The notes under the pieces: model-generated
The model's input: the letters and a program-made list of their open reading frames with translations, nothing else
What the model was told of the DNA's origin: nothing
Database searches by the model: none
DNA from: Nocardiopsis alborubida
Lineage (GTDB): Bacteria; Actinomycetota; Actinomycetes; Streptosporangiales; Streptosporangiaceae
DNA: 64,000 nucleotides
Assembly (NCBI RefSeq): GCF_012396365.1
Contig: NZ_JAAXPG010000016.1
Span: 1 to 64,000 of the forward strand
Reading direction: 5' to 3'
Program-made: the position numbers and the translations under genes
Shown: in pieces, positions 1 to 7,352 of the stretch
Layout of the letters: each line of letters starts with the position of its first letter
Numbering within the stretch: the first letter of the stretch is position 1

Positions 1-33
1 GGGTGGGGGCGGGGGCGGTACTGACCGTGTTCG

Positions 34-1551
34 TCATGCGGCCTCGCTCGGTCGCTGTCCGGTGGCCGCGTACATGACCGACTCCTCGTCGGCCTCCCCG
101 CGGTCCAGGTGGGCGGTGACCCGGCCCTCGTGCATGACCAGGACCCGGTCGGCCATGCCCAGGACCTCGGGGAGTTCGCTGGAGACCATGACGATGGCCA
201 GCCCCCGGCCCGCGAGGGTGGAGAGCAGGCGGTGGACCTCGGCCTTGGTGCCCACGTCGATGCCGCGCGTGGGCTCGTCCACGAACAGCACACGGGGTTC
301 GGTGGACAGCCACTTGGCCAGGACGACTTTTTGCTGGTTGCCGCCCGAGAGGGTGGAGACGGGGTCGGTGAGGCTGCCGAACCTCAGGCTCAGGCGCTCG
401 CCCCACTCGCGGGCGGAGTCGCGCTCGGCGCGGGGGCGCAGCAGGCCCAGGCGGCTGAGCGGCCAGCGGCGGGTGGCGGTGGCGTTGCGCTCGATGGAGG
501 ACTCCATGACCAGGCCCTGCTGGCGGCGGTCCTCGGGGACCAGGGCGAGCCCGGCCGCCATGGCGGCCCTGGGCCGCCCCGGCGCCAGCGGCCTGCCCTC
601 CACCCGCACGGTGCCCGCGTCGTAGCGGTCCACGCCGAACACGGCGCGGACGACCTCGCTGCGTCCGGCGCCGACCAGCCCGGACAGGGCGACGATCTCC
701 CCGGCGCGCACCGAGAAGGACACGTCGGCGAACACGCCGTGGCGGGTCAGGCCGTCGACCTCCAGCAGGACCTCGCCGCGCTCGGCCTCCTCCTTGGGGT
801 AGAGGCTGGTGACCTCACGGCCGACCATGCGGCGCACGACGGTGTCCACGTCCAGGTCGCCGGTGGGGTCACAGGAGACGAACGCGCCGTCGCGGACCAC
901 GGTGATGCGGTCGCACAGGGCGAAGACCTCGTCGAAGCGGTGGGAGATGAACAGCAGCGCCGAACCGGCGTCGCGCAGGGTGCGGGCGACGGTGAACAGG
1001 CGCTCGGCCTCCACGCCGGACAGGGCTGCGGTGGGCTCGTCCATGACCAGGACCCGCGCCTGTCGGGTGAGGGCCTTGGCGATCTCCACGAGCTGCTGGT
1101 CGGCGATGGACAGCCCCCGCGCGGGGCGGTCGGGGTCCATGTCCACGCCCAGGCGCGCGAAGACCTCCCGGGTGTCGCGGCGCATGCGGCCGCGGTCGAT
1201 GGTGCGCATGCGGGTACGGGGCTGGCGGCCGACGAAGATGTTCTCGGCCACCGACAGGTCGGGGAACAGCGTGGGTTCCTGGTAGATGACCGCGACCCCG
1301 GCGCGCTGGGCGTCCACGGGAGCGGCGAACTCCGCGGGACGCCCGTCCACGAGCACCTGTCCGCCGTCCGGCCGGTGTACCCCCGCGATGGTCTTGACCA
1401 GGGTGGACTTGCCCGCACCGTTCTCGCCCACCAGTGCGTGGATCTCTCCGGAGCGCAGTTCCAGGGACAGCCCCCGCAGGGCCCTGACGCTCCCGAAGGA
1501 CTTGGTGACGTCGACCAGGGCGAGGGGTGGGGGGACCTCTGCTGGGTCCAC
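34..1551 (-). CDS. Sugar ABC transporter ATP-binding protein (RbsA/MglA type, two nucleotide-binding domains)
   Basis: This is the ATPase of a simple-sugar (ribose/galactose-type) importer. The 505-residue length fits the fused two-domain family. The first half has a Walker A (GENGAGKST, about residue 42) and Walker B (LVMDEPT). The second half has the degenerate Walker A usual for the family (GLVGAGRSE), a signature LSGGNQQKV and [12 protein letters not shown] chose the GTG at 1549-1551 because AAGGAGGG (complement of 1557-1564) sits 6 nt upstream; a longer reading to 1599 lacks such a site. The permease and binding protein probably lie beyond the left edge. The gene is divergent from a LacI regulator, and LacI-like palindromes lie between them, so sugar-induced control is likely. 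The substrate is not determinable. Confidence 0.93.
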   Translation of the reverse strand: MDPAEVPPPLALVDVTKSFGSVRALRGLSLELRSGEIHALVGENGAGKSTLVKTIAGVHRPDGGQVLVDGRPAEFAAPVDAQRAGVAVIYQEPTLFPDLSVAENIFVGRQPRTRMRTIDRGRMRRDTREVFARLGVDMDPDRPARGLSIADQQLVEIAKALTRQARVLVMDEPTAALSGVEAERLFTVARTLRDAGSALLFISHRFDEVFALCDRITVVRDGAFVSCDPTGDLDVDTVVRRMVGREVTSLYPKEEAERGEVLLEVDGLTRHGVFADVSFSVRAGEIVALSGLVGAGRSEVVRAVFGVDRYDAGTVRVEGRPLAPGRPRAAMAAGLALVPEDRRQQGLVMESSIERNATATRRWPLSRLGLLRPRAERDSAREWGERLSLRFGSLTDPVSTLSGGNQQKVVLAKWLSTEPRVLFVDEPTRGIDVGTKAEVHRLLSTLAGRGLAIVMVSSELPEVLGMADRVLVMHEGRVTAHLDRGEADEESVMYAATGQRPSEAA

Positions 1552-1603
1552 GTGCGCCCTCCTTCTCCGAGCCGTGTCCGGCGTGGCTACCCCGGACACG
1601 GCA

Positions 1604-1613
1604 AAAACGTTTT
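1604..1613. promoter_or_regulatory. LacI-type operator, proximal to the ABC ATPase gene
   Basis: AAAACGTTTT is a perfect 10-bp palindrome with the central CG typical of LacI-family operators. It lies about 50 bp upstream of the ABC ATPase start and shares the ACGT core with the second site at 1759-1776. Binding by the adjacent LacI protein is inferred. Confidence 0.6.
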
Positions 1614-1758
1614 AATATGAAGTGGATGTTAAGTGCCCCACACCACACCGTCAAGAGGATCACCCAAGAATTCGCAGGTCTCGCCCCGATAACGACCCCC
1701 CTTCCGGTAAGCCCTTTCCAGCAGTCGTGGGGCCAGGAGCGCCCCGCCACGGGCAGCG

Positions 1759-1776
1759 GATTGACACGTTTCAATC
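1759..1776. promoter_or_regulatory. LacI-type operator overlapping a -35-like TTGACA
   Basis: The 18-bp sequence GATTGACACGTTTCAATC is palindromic with a single mismatched pair and has the central CG of LacI operators. TTGACA inside it could serve as a -35 element of the regulator gene starting at 1832, so occupancy would give autorepression. No good -10 at 17-18 bp is visible. Confidence 0.6.
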
Positions 1777-1831
1777 GGGGTGTGAGTACGATGCTTCGCA
1801 TCGCCCTCCGCACACGCACGGGAGAAGCCCC

Positions 1832-2881
1832 TTGTCCACCAGGTCCCCCAACGCACGCCGAGGCGTGGGTATCACCGAGGTCGCCCGGCACGCCGGGGTC
1901 TCGCCCGGAACCGTGTCCAACGTGCTCAACCGTCCCGAGCGTGTCGCCGAGGCCACCCGCCTGCGGGTCGAGGCGGCCATCGCCGAACTCGACTACGTGC
2001 GCAACTCCTCCGGCAGCAGCCTGCGCTCGGGGCGCAGCGAGTCCGTGGGGCTGCTCGTGCTGGACGTGACCAACCCGTTCTTCACCGAGGTCGCGCGGGG
2101 CGTGGAGGACGAGGCGGCCGGTTCCGGACTCGCCGTGGTGCTGCTCAACTCCGCGGAGAAGCGCGAGCGCCAACAGCGCAACGTGCGCCTGCTGGCCGAG
2201 CAGCGCGCGGCCGGGGCCGTGGTGATGCCCGTGAACGACGACCTGTCGGACCTTTTGTGGCTGAGCCGCCAGGGGACCTCCTGGGTGGCCCTGGACCGGG
2301 GCGACGTCGCCGAGGACGTGGGGTGCAGCGTCAGCGTGGACAACCACGCGGGCGGGATGGCGGCCGGGAGGCACCTCATCGGGCTGGGGCACGAGACGGT
2401 GACCTTCCTGACCGGACCGTTCGCCATCGAACAGGTCAGGCGCAGGCACGAGGGCCTGCGCGACGCCTTCGCCGAGGCCGGGCTGGACCCCGACACCTGC
2501 GTGCGGGTGGTCGAGCAGCCGCTGCTCAACCCCGAACAGGGTGAGCGGGCGGTGGACGCGATCCTGGGCGGGGGGCCGCGGCAGCGCCCCCAAGCCGTGT
2601 TCTGCGCCAACGACCAGCTGGCGCTCGGCGTGATGAAGGGCCTGGGCCAGCGGGGCCTGCGGGTGCCCGAGGACATGTCGGTGGTGGGCTACGACAACGT
2701 GGACTTCGCCGACCTGGTGCACCCGGGGCTGACCACGGTGGCCCAGCCCAAGTACGAACTGGGCCGGGCGGCGATGCGCCTGCTGGAGTCGGAGCTGAAC
2801 CACGGCGAGCACGTCCACGAGCGGGTGCTGTTCACCCCGGAGCTGGTGGTGCGGGGCTCGACTGCGGTGTACCGGGACTGA
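1832..2881 (+). CDS. LacI family transcriptional regulator
   Basis: This is a sugar-responsive DNA-binding repressor of 349 residues, the usual family length. The N-terminus has the LacI helix-turn-helix (ITEVARHAGVSPGTVSNVLN), followed by the hinge and a periplasmic-binding-like sensor (LLVLDVTNPFF; AVFCANDQLALGVM; SVVGYDNVDFADL). The start is TTG at 1832 because GGGAGAAG lies just upstream and it places the HTH about ten residues in; an upstream ATG at 1622 would add 70 non-homologous residues. It is divergent from the sugar ABC ATPase and very likely regulates it through the two palindromes between the genes. The effector is unknown. Confidence 0.93.
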   Translation: MSTRSPNARRGVGITEVARHAGVSPGTVSNVLNRPERVAEATRLRVEAAIAELDYVRNSSGSSLRSGRSESVGLLVLDVTNPFFTEVARGVEDEAAGSGLAVVLLNSAEKRERQQRNVRLLAEQRAAGAVVMPVNDDLSDLLWLSRQGTSWVALDRGDVAEDVGCSVSVDNHAGGMAAGRHLIGLGHETVTFLTGPFAIEQVRRRHEGLRDAFAEAGLDPDTCVRVVEQPLLNPEQGERAVDAILGGGPRQRPQAVFCANDQLALGVMKGLGQRGLRVPEDMSVVGYDNVDFADLVHPGLTTVAQPKYELGRAAMRLLESELNHGEHVHERVLFTPELVVRGSTAVYRD

Positions 2882-2884
2882 CCC

Positions 2885-2936
2885 GGGTTCCCGTGTCTCC
2901 CTTATCCCCCGTGTCTCCGTGTTCCCCTGTGTCTCC
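2885..2936. repeat. Tandem 9/18-bp degenerate repeat
   Basis: GTGTCTCC occurs at 2893, 2911 and 2929, exactly 18 bp apart, with related GTGTTCCC-like units in between, giving a 9-bp sub-period. It lies directly after the LacI stop and just before the dispersed element at 2942. A similar tract, in the other orientation, lies at about 50163-50215. Confidence 0.6.
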
Positions 2937-2941
2937 GCCCC

Positions 2942-2966
2942 TGGAAAAGCCCGGGCAAAAGCCCTG
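2942..2966 (+). repeat. Dispersed short element, copy A
   Basis: TGGAAAAGCCCGGGCAAAAG is one of three intergenic sequences in the window sharing the pattern C-GRAAAAG-CCC-GGRCAAAA (others at 33574 and 50105). Its role is unknown. Confidence 0.45.
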
Positions 2967-3065
2967 CTCAGGGTTGTACCGGTCCGGCGGGAGGGGTAGT
3001 CCGCCCGGGGCGGCTTCGCTGACGCGGGCCGCGCGAAGGCTGACGGGGGAACGGGGGCCGGGGAC

Positions 3066-3395
3066 ATGGACGACGAGCAGCGGCGGCGGGTCCGGCAGGG
3101 GTTCGGCGAGGCGGTCAACATGACGCCCGAGGAGCTGGAGCGGTGGCTGGAGACCGGCGAGTCGAAGTCCGTGGGCGAGGGCGACGGGGAGTCCAAGGGC
3201 CACCGCTCGGGGCGGCGGATCGTGGACATCCTGCGCGCTTCGCGGGGTGATCTGAAGGAGCGGGACTACGAGCACATGCGCAAGGTCACCGGTTACGTGC
3301 ACCGGCACCTGGCGCAGAAGCCGTCCGGGGACCCGAGCGAGACCCCGTGGCGGTACTCGCTGATGAACTGGGGGCACGATCCGCTCAAGGACTGA
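3066..3395 (+). CDS. DUF3140 domain-containing protein
   Basis: This small, charged, soluble protein of 109 residues matches the actinobacterial DUF3140 family over its whole length. Diagnostic pieces are MTPEELERWLETGESKSVG near the start, GRRIVDIL in the middle, and YVHRHLAQKP followed by WRYSLMNWGHDPLK at the C-terminus. The function of the family is not known; members are often near DUF2945/hypervirulence-type stress proteins, but none is seen here. The gene stands alone between a LacI gene and a strong convergent terminator. Confidence 0.85.
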   Translation: MDDEQRRRVRQGFGEAVNMTPEELERWLETGESKSVGEGDGESKGHRSGRRIVDILRASRGDLKERDYEHMRKVTGYVHRHLAQKPSGDPSETPWRYSLMNWGHDPLKD

Positions 3396-3426
3396 CGCGC
3401 CGCGCTGCCCGCGCCTCCACCGACGA

Positions 3427-3461
3427 AAGACCCCCGTTCCGGCTACCGGAACGGGGGTCTT
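3427..3461. terminator. Bidirectional hairpin terminator
   Basis: A perfect 16-bp stem (3427-3442 pairing with 3446-3461) with a 3-nt loop CTA, flanked by A-rich sequence on the left and T-rich on the right. It separates the plus-strand DUF3140 gene from the minus-strand DUF397 gene and can serve both. Confidence 0.9.
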
Positions 3462-3496
3462 GCTGTCTCGGGGGGAGAGCGCCGGGAACGCTGTCG

Positions 3497-3679
3497 CTAG
3501 CGGGGGGACGACGCCAGCAGGGAGAGGAGGGAAGTCCACTCGCGGCGGTCGAAGCTGAGGTGGCCCAGCTCCCGGTTCTGGGTGTCCCGCACGAGGGTGT
3601 CGCGGCCCTCGCTGACCTCCACACAGTTCCCGCCCGACGTGCTGTAGCTGGACTTGTGGAAGTCGCGTCGCTCGTTCAC
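3497..3679 (-). CDS. DUF397 domain-containing small protein
   Basis: This 60-residue protein belongs to the actinobacterial DUF397 family (FHKSSYSTSGGNCVEVS, then VRDTQNRELGHLSF and a Trp-containing tail). Family members work with the neighbouring Scr1/WhiJ-like XRE regulators in development and antibiotic control, probably by antagonising or modulating them, as BldB-type systems do. The GTG start at 3679 overlaps the stop of the upstream XRE gene (GTGA), and GGAG sits 5 nt before it, so the two are translationally coupled. The target of this pair is not known. Confidence 0.9.
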   Translation of the reverse strand: MNERRDFHKSSYSTSGGNCVEVSEGRDTLVRDTQNRELGHLSFDRREWTSLLSLLASSPR

Positions 3680-4446
3680 CGTAGCTCCTCCAGAAGCTTT
3701 CGTGACTGGATGGCGGGGAGAGCGCTACCCAGTGCTTGTTTCACCAGACCATGCAAGCGGTCGTACACCTTCGTGTCCTCATACAAGGTAGCGCCGTCCA
3801 CATGGTCGCTCACAGCCGCTTTCCCACCATCACGAAGATGGAACAGCAGCAGCATGGACGTCACCCCGAGCAGGATGGAGTCCTCCGGGACCAGGTGGAA
3901 GCGCATCCTGCCCATTTCAGCAATGGACAAAAGGTGTGAAGCCTGCTCTTTCCGAACCCGGTCAGGGACGCAGGTCACGGCCGTCACAGGGAAGACCGCG
4001 ATGGTTCGAGGGTTATTGAGCTTTCGCAGCTGCTCGTACCTGCCACACCTCAGTTCCACCAAGCGTTCAAGGTCACCCGGCTGGCGTCCCATCAGCGACT
4101 CCTCGAACACCAGTCGCGCGTAACTCGAAGACTGCAACAAACCAGGCACCAGCAAGGGAGATATGAGGTCTATCGCCTCGGCCGCCTCCTCCAGACGCGA
4201 GACGCTGTGCATCCACTGCGGGAGCCCTTCCGCCTTCGCGAACTCCCACACGCTGACAAGCCGCCCCTGCAACTCCAGTGCTTTGTCCACTTTCTCCACT
4301 TCGCTCCGAAGCGGAACTACATGGTTGTTCTCCCATCGGGAGATGGTCGATGGGCTCAGGTTCACCAGCGCCGCAAGCTTGCGGAGGGTGTAGCCAGAGT
4401 TATTGCGTTCTTCGGCCAGGTATGCACCGAAATCGTGTTGCACCAT
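3676..4446 (-). CDS. XRE helix-turn-helix regulator with DUF5753 (Scr1/WhiJ-like)
   Basis: The 256-residue protein has an N-terminal XRE domain (YTLRKLAALVNLSPSTISRW, residues about 19-38) and a C-terminal DUF5753 region (LVPGLLQSSSYAR and later FPVTAVTCVPDR). This architecture is the regulator half of the DUF397 systems that are highly multiplied in Streptomyces and relatives and influence sporulation and secondary metabolism. It is the first gene of a two-gene operon with the DUF397 protein and is divergent from an unknown 113-residue gene. A perfect palindrome in the shared promoter region (4487-4500) is a good candidate for its own operator. Confidence 0.92.
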   Translation of the reverse strand: MVQHDFGAYLAEERNNSGYTLRKLAALVNLSPSTISRWENNHVVPLRSEVEKVDKALELQGRLVSVWEFAKAEGLPQWMHSVSRLEEAAEAIDLISPLLVPGLLQSSSYARLVFEESLMGRQPGDLERLVELRCGRYEQLRKLNNPRTIAVFPVTAVTCVPDRVRKEQASHLLSIAEMGRMRFHLVPEDSILLGVTSMLLLFHLRDGGKAAVSDHVDGATLYEDTKVYDRLHGLVKQALGSALPAIQSRKLLEELR

Positions 4447-4486
4447 AACCCAAAGCTAACCTCGGCGTTCCTCCTGGAACCATCTC

Positions 4487-4500
4487 TTTGTAGATACAAA
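4487..4500. promoter_or_regulatory. Palindromic operator candidate between divergent XRE and unknown gene
   Basis: TTTGTAGATACAAA is a perfect inverted repeat (6-bp arms, 2-bp spacer), strikingly AT-rich for this DNA, located 41 bp from the XRE start and 45 bp from the start of the divergent gene. Control of both promoters by the XRE protein is inferred. Confidence 0.6.
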
Positions 4501-4544
4501 TCGCTCACTGGAGGAACAGAACTCCCGCGTCGGATGCTGGGGGC

Positions 4545-4886
4545 ATGAACGAAACACGGAAATCCTCCGACGACATGTTCGCCGCCGCCGTCACCGCCTT
4601 CCAGAGCCAGCGGGGCCTGGCCTTCACCGTCGAGTGGCGACGCTTCCCCTGGACCCACGGCCCCGACGTCGAACGCGCCCTCGTCGGCCCCTCCTACCTG
4701 GGCAACGTCGCCATCGGCCTCAAGAACGACTTCTCCTGGAGCTACCAGGACCGGTACGGCACCTGGAAGTACGTGCAGCGCGACCGACTCGGCCTCCTCG
4801 TGGACTCCGTGGTCGAGGACAGGGCCGGGTTCCAGCCGCCGCTGCCGAACCGTTCCGCCTACCGCCAGGTTCGCGGAACGCAGTGA
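4545..4886 (+). CDS. Hypothetical protein divergent from the XRE/DUF397 pair
   Basis: I do not recognise this 113-residue protein. It has no signal peptide, membrane segment or clear motif. Aromatic-rich middle residues (WRRFPWTHGPDVERAL; DFSWSYQDRYGTWKYVQ) suggest a folded soluble domain. It starts at ATG 4545 with only a poor purine stretch upstream, so it could be translated from a leaderless or short-leader mRNA. It faces the WhiJ-like regulator across a palindromic operator, and such divergent small genes are often the target of these regulators. A hairpin terminator follows at 4935. Confidence 0.65.
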   Translation: MNETRKSSDDMFAAAVTAFQSQRGLAFTVEWRRFPWTHGPDVERALVGPSYLGNVAIGLKNDFSWSYQDRYGTWKYVQRDRLGLLVDSVVEDRAGFQPPLPNRSAYRQVRGTQ

Positions 4887-4934
4887 GTACGGGAAGACAA
4901 AAACCGCGAAATCTACACCAATCCCGGAAACATC

Positions 4935-4964
4935 TCAATTCTCTACGTTCCATCCGAGAATTGA
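4935..4964 (+). terminator. Hairpin after the 113-residue gene
   Basis: TCAATTCTC (4935-4943) pairs perfectly with GAGAATTGA (4956-4964), loop 12 nt, followed by a short CATTTC. It lies 49 bp downstream of the stop and before the left end of the TnpB element. Confidence 0.55.
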
Positions 4965-5118
4965 CATTTCGATTACGGGCCAGGAACGCTTCTCCTGGGA
5001 AGAGGATTGGTCGGTTTCGGTGCAGACCCCGCCCTTCAAGACGGGGCGAGCCGTCCCCACCACAATGTCGTAGGGCCTGGCTATGGTGTGTGCTGGTTCT
5101 TCGAGGGGAGGTCTTACC

Positions 5119-6279
5119 ATGCTGACGGGATTCCGTTATCGGCTCGCGCTCACTGACGAGCAGGCCGAGTTGTGTCAGGTCTATGGCGATATCTGTCGGG
5201 CGGTGTGGAACACCGGCCTGGACCAGCGGCGTGAGGCCGTGTCCCGTTGGCAGCGCGGCCAGCGCCTGCCCTACTGCGGCTACCACCTCCAGGCCCGTGA
5301 ACTGGCCGAGGCCAAGACCGAGGAGACCTGGCTGAAGGCCGCCCCCTCCCACATCCTCCAGCAGACCCTTCGCGACCTGGACCGAGCCTGTCAGGACCAC
5401 GGCACGTTCAAGGTGCGATGGCGTGCCAAGGACCGGTGGAAGCCCTCCTTCCGCTTCCCCGACGGCACACGGATGAGCATCGAACGCCTGAGCCGCAGGT
5501 GGGGACGCATCAAGCTGCCCAAACTGGGATGGGTACGCTTTCGCTGGTCGCGCGCGCCCCGGGGCACCGTGCGCTCGGCCACCGTCTCCCGCGACGGTGC
5601 CCACTGGTACGTGTCGCTGCTGTGCGAGGACGGCCAGGCCACTCCGGAGGAGCATGAGCGCCCCGACAGCGCGGTGGGTGTGGATCGGGGTGTGGTGGTG
5701 GCGGTGGCCACCAGCGATGGAGACCTGCTCGACCGTACCTTCCAAACCCCCAAAGAGGCCGAGCGGGAGCGCCGTCTGCGCCGACGCCTGGCCCGCCAAC
5801 GCAAGGGGTCGAACAACCGGGCCAAGACCAGGGCCGCCCTGTCCGCGCTGACCGGACGGGTGCGGGCCCGGCGCGCCGATTTCGCCGCCCAGACCGCGCA
5901 CACGCTGTGTGCCAAGAACGCGGTCGTGGTGCTGGAAAAGCTCACCACGAAGAACATGACCGCCTCGGCCAAAGGCACCGTCGACGCCCCGGGCGTCAAC
6001 GTGCGCCAGAAGGCGGGGTTGAACCGGGCGATCCTGGCCAAAGGGTGGCACGGCCTCAAGCTCGCCTGTCAGAACGCGGCCCGGCGCACCGGGAGTCGGA
6101 TCGTGGAGGTTGATCCCGCGTACACGTCCCAGACCTGTCACTCGTGCGGATACGTCGCGGTGGAGAACCGAGAGAGCCAATCGGTCTTTCGCTGCGGCAG
6201 GTGCGGGCACACAGCTCATGCGGACGTCAACGCGGCCCAGAACATTCTCACGCGCGGATGGACTAACCCTTCGGGGTGA
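5119..6279 (+). CDS. tnpB: RNA-guided endonuclease TnpB family protein
   Basis: This 386-residue protein is a compact TnpB, relative and ancestor of Cas12. The RuvC-like catalytic acidic residues are all present: Asp189 (GVDRG), Glu273 (VVLEKL) and Asp369 (HADVNAAQNIL). The zinc finger CHSCGY...CGRCGH lies between the last two. The N-terminal helical/WED region (FRYRLALTDEQ) is intact. The start ATG at 5119 is chosen because GGGAGG lies 8 nt upstream. TnpB uses an RNA from its own 3' end to cut DNA at empty sites and so favours retention of the element. It appears intact, so it may be active, although no TnpA partner is next to it. Confidence 0.93.
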   Translation: MLTGFRYRLALTDEQAELCQVYGDICRAVWNTGLDQRREAVSRWQRGQRLPYCGYHLQARELAEAKTEETWLKAAPSHILQQTLRDLDRACQDHGTFKVRWRAKDRWKPSFRFPDGTRMSIERLSRRWGRIKLPKLGWVRFRWSRAPRGTVRSATVSRDGAHWYVSLLCEDGQATPEEHERPDSAVGVDRGVVVAVATSDGDLLDRTFQTPKEAERERRLRRRLARQRKGSNNRAKTRAALSALTGRVRARRADFAAQTAHTLCAKNAVVVLEKLTTKNMTASAKGTVDAPGVNVRQKAGLNRAILAKGWHGLKLACQNAARRTGSRIVEVDPAYTSQTCHSCGYVAVENRESQSVFRCGRCGHTAHADVNAAQNILTRGWTNPSG

Positions 6280-6416
6280 ACCGTGCCAGCCTGCCGAGAC
6301 CTCTGGGATGCCATGTCGATGAAGCAGGAACCAGCTGCGGCCGCGAGGCGCGCAGCACCACCGCCCCGACAAGGGGTGGTCGGAATCTCCCTCGTTCACG
6401 AGGGAGAGGAAGTCAA
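6280..6416 (+). ncRNA. Putative omega (reRNA) guide RNA scaffold at the TnpB right end
   Basis: In TnpB systems the guide RNA derives from the tnpB 3' end and adjacent right end. Here 6364-6376 (CCCC/GGGG) and 6386-6407 (10-bp stem TCTCCCTCGT/ACGAGGGAGA) form two consecutive hairpins, followed by AGGAAGTCAA at 6407-6416. If the scaffold ends there, the guide would begin at 6417 (GCGCCGGATCGGCATG). The 5' end of the RNA may lie inside tnpB. The assignment is by position and structure only. Confidence 0.5.
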
Positions 6417-6429
6417 GCGCCGGATCGGC

Positions 6430-6540
6430 ATGACCCGGAACCCGGCCGACGACTTCGACGACCCCACCGTGCCCGAGGGGCCGCTGCGCCCGAACGTGCT
6501 GTACCGCATCCACCCGTCCGCCCCTCGCGCGGGGAACTGA
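6430..6540 (+). CDS. Possible small protein or gene remnant after the TnpB element
   Basis: An ATG-started frame of 36 codons (MTRNPADDFDDPTVPEGPLR onward) with host-like codon use lies just beyond the element's right end. It could be the C-terminal remnant of a gene cut by the insertion or a small real peptide. No matching N-terminal part is recognisable on the left side of the element. The rest of 6280-6600 holds the right-end RNA structures and no other gene. Confidence 0.25.
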   Translation: MTRNPADDFDDPTVPEGPLRPNVLYRIHPSAPRAGN

Positions 6541-6600
6541 CGTTCTCCGCCGGACGATGACGGGCCCCTCCGCGCCGAGGATGACAGGAGAGGCCAGACC

Positions 6601-7242
6601 TCAGGCCGGGTACACCTCCGCGCGGCGCAGCAGCTCGGAGGGGTCGGCCTCGGAGTTGAGCCCGGCCGCGACCTCCTTCGTCAGGGGCCGTCCCTCGAAC
6701 ACCGCGTGCACCGCGTCGAGGTCCAGGGCGCGCTCGTAGTAGTCCTGGAACTCCTCGTGGAGGTACCGTGCGGGATCGGCGGCGTACAGACCGCCCAGCA
6801 GCCAACCGGAACCGTCTCCCCGGTCTCCGGCGACCCCGGTTCGCCAGGAGGCGTCCGCGGGCAGACGCCACAGCAGAGCGCTCACCGACAGCGCGTCCCC
6901 GCCGTTGAAATCGGTGTCCGCCATGAGGAACGCGAGTTCCCCGGGCAGGGCGTCGACCGTCCCCGGCCAGTGCTCCTCGTCATTGGCGTAGGGGCTCATC
7001 TCTGACTCATGATCGAAGCAGCGGATGAGACCGGCCGTGTCCGAGAGCGCGATGGCGTACTCGTCCCCTCCCCCGTTGCTCATCGTCGCCAGGTCCCACC
7101 CCGGCCGCCAACCGGAGGTGAAGTCGTGCTTGCGGTAGCGGCTGTCGGGGGCGATGAGGAACTCCAGCAGCGCCGTCCTGCGGGACAGGACGCGCACGGC
7201 GGCGGGCTCGGGCAGGCGGAGGGCGGTCTCGGGCGCGTTCAT
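6601..7242 (-). CDS. Conserved actinobacterial hypothetical protein
   Basis: A soluble protein of 213 residues, without signal or membrane segments. The stretch IRCFDHESEMSPY followed by WPGTVDALPGEL resembles a family of uncharacterised actinobacterial proteins that I know only as hypothetical. The C-terminal third is helical and rich in Asp/Glu/Ala (FQDYYERALDLDAVHAVFEG). The ATG at 7242 is the start that places the conserved region naturally; longer readings extend into the MFS gene on the other frame. It is probably transcribed separately, since a hairpin (7303-7334) follows the upstream MFS gene. Confidence 0.72.
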   Translation of the reverse strand: MNAPETALRLPEPAAVRVLSRRTALLEFLIAPDSRYRKHDFTSGWRPGWDLATMSNGGGDEYAIALSDTAGLIRCFDHESEMSPYANDEEHWPGTVDALPGELAFLMADTDFNGGDALSVSALLWRLPADASWRTGVAGDRGDGSGWLLGGLYAADPARYLHEEFQDYYERALDLDAVHAVFEGRPLTKEVAAGLNSEADPSELLRRAEVYPA

Positions 7243-7302
7243 GCCGGTATCGAAGCACACGCCTGTGACAGCGCCCGCCCCAGGGAATCGCCCCCGCAGG
7301 CC

Positions 7303-7334
7303 CGGCGGCCCGGCCGTGCTCCTCCGGGCCGCCG
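7303..7334 (-). terminator. Hairpin terminator of the MFS gene
   Basis: An 11-bp perfect stem (CGGCGGCCCGG at 7303-7313 with its complement at 7324-7334) and 10-nt loop, 19 bp after the MFS stop codon on the minus strand. No U-tract, as is common in this type of genome. Confidence 0.7.
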
Positions 7335-7352
7335 CGGCACGCCGCGGAACCG

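Larger units (their letters stand above)
5027..6416 (+). mobile_element. TnpB-only element (IS200/IS605-like, lacks TnpA)
   Basis: The element carries one gene, tnpB, bounded on the left by a small hairpin (CCCCG 5027-5031 with CGGGG 5042-5046) and on the right by two hairpins ending in AAGTCAA at 6410-6416. These are the subterminal structures expected of single-stranded IS200/IS605 ends. No tnpA is present, so it is either a passenger moved in trans or immobile. The left boundary is approximate, and no target duplication is expected for this class. Confidence 0.65.

Noticed and set aside
109-1620. 503-codon plus-strand frame
   Set aside because: It lies fully antisense to the ABC ATPase with clear motifs; it has no recognisable domain.
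2885-2936. CRISPR-like regular spacing of GTGTCTCC
   Set aside because: The period is only 18 bp and no unique spacers exist; it is a simple degenerate tandem repeat.
869-3229. A very long minus-strand open frame of 786 codons
   Set aside because: It is antisense to the LacI gene and overlaps the ABC ATPase out of frame; its composition is typical of the high-GC shadow frame.
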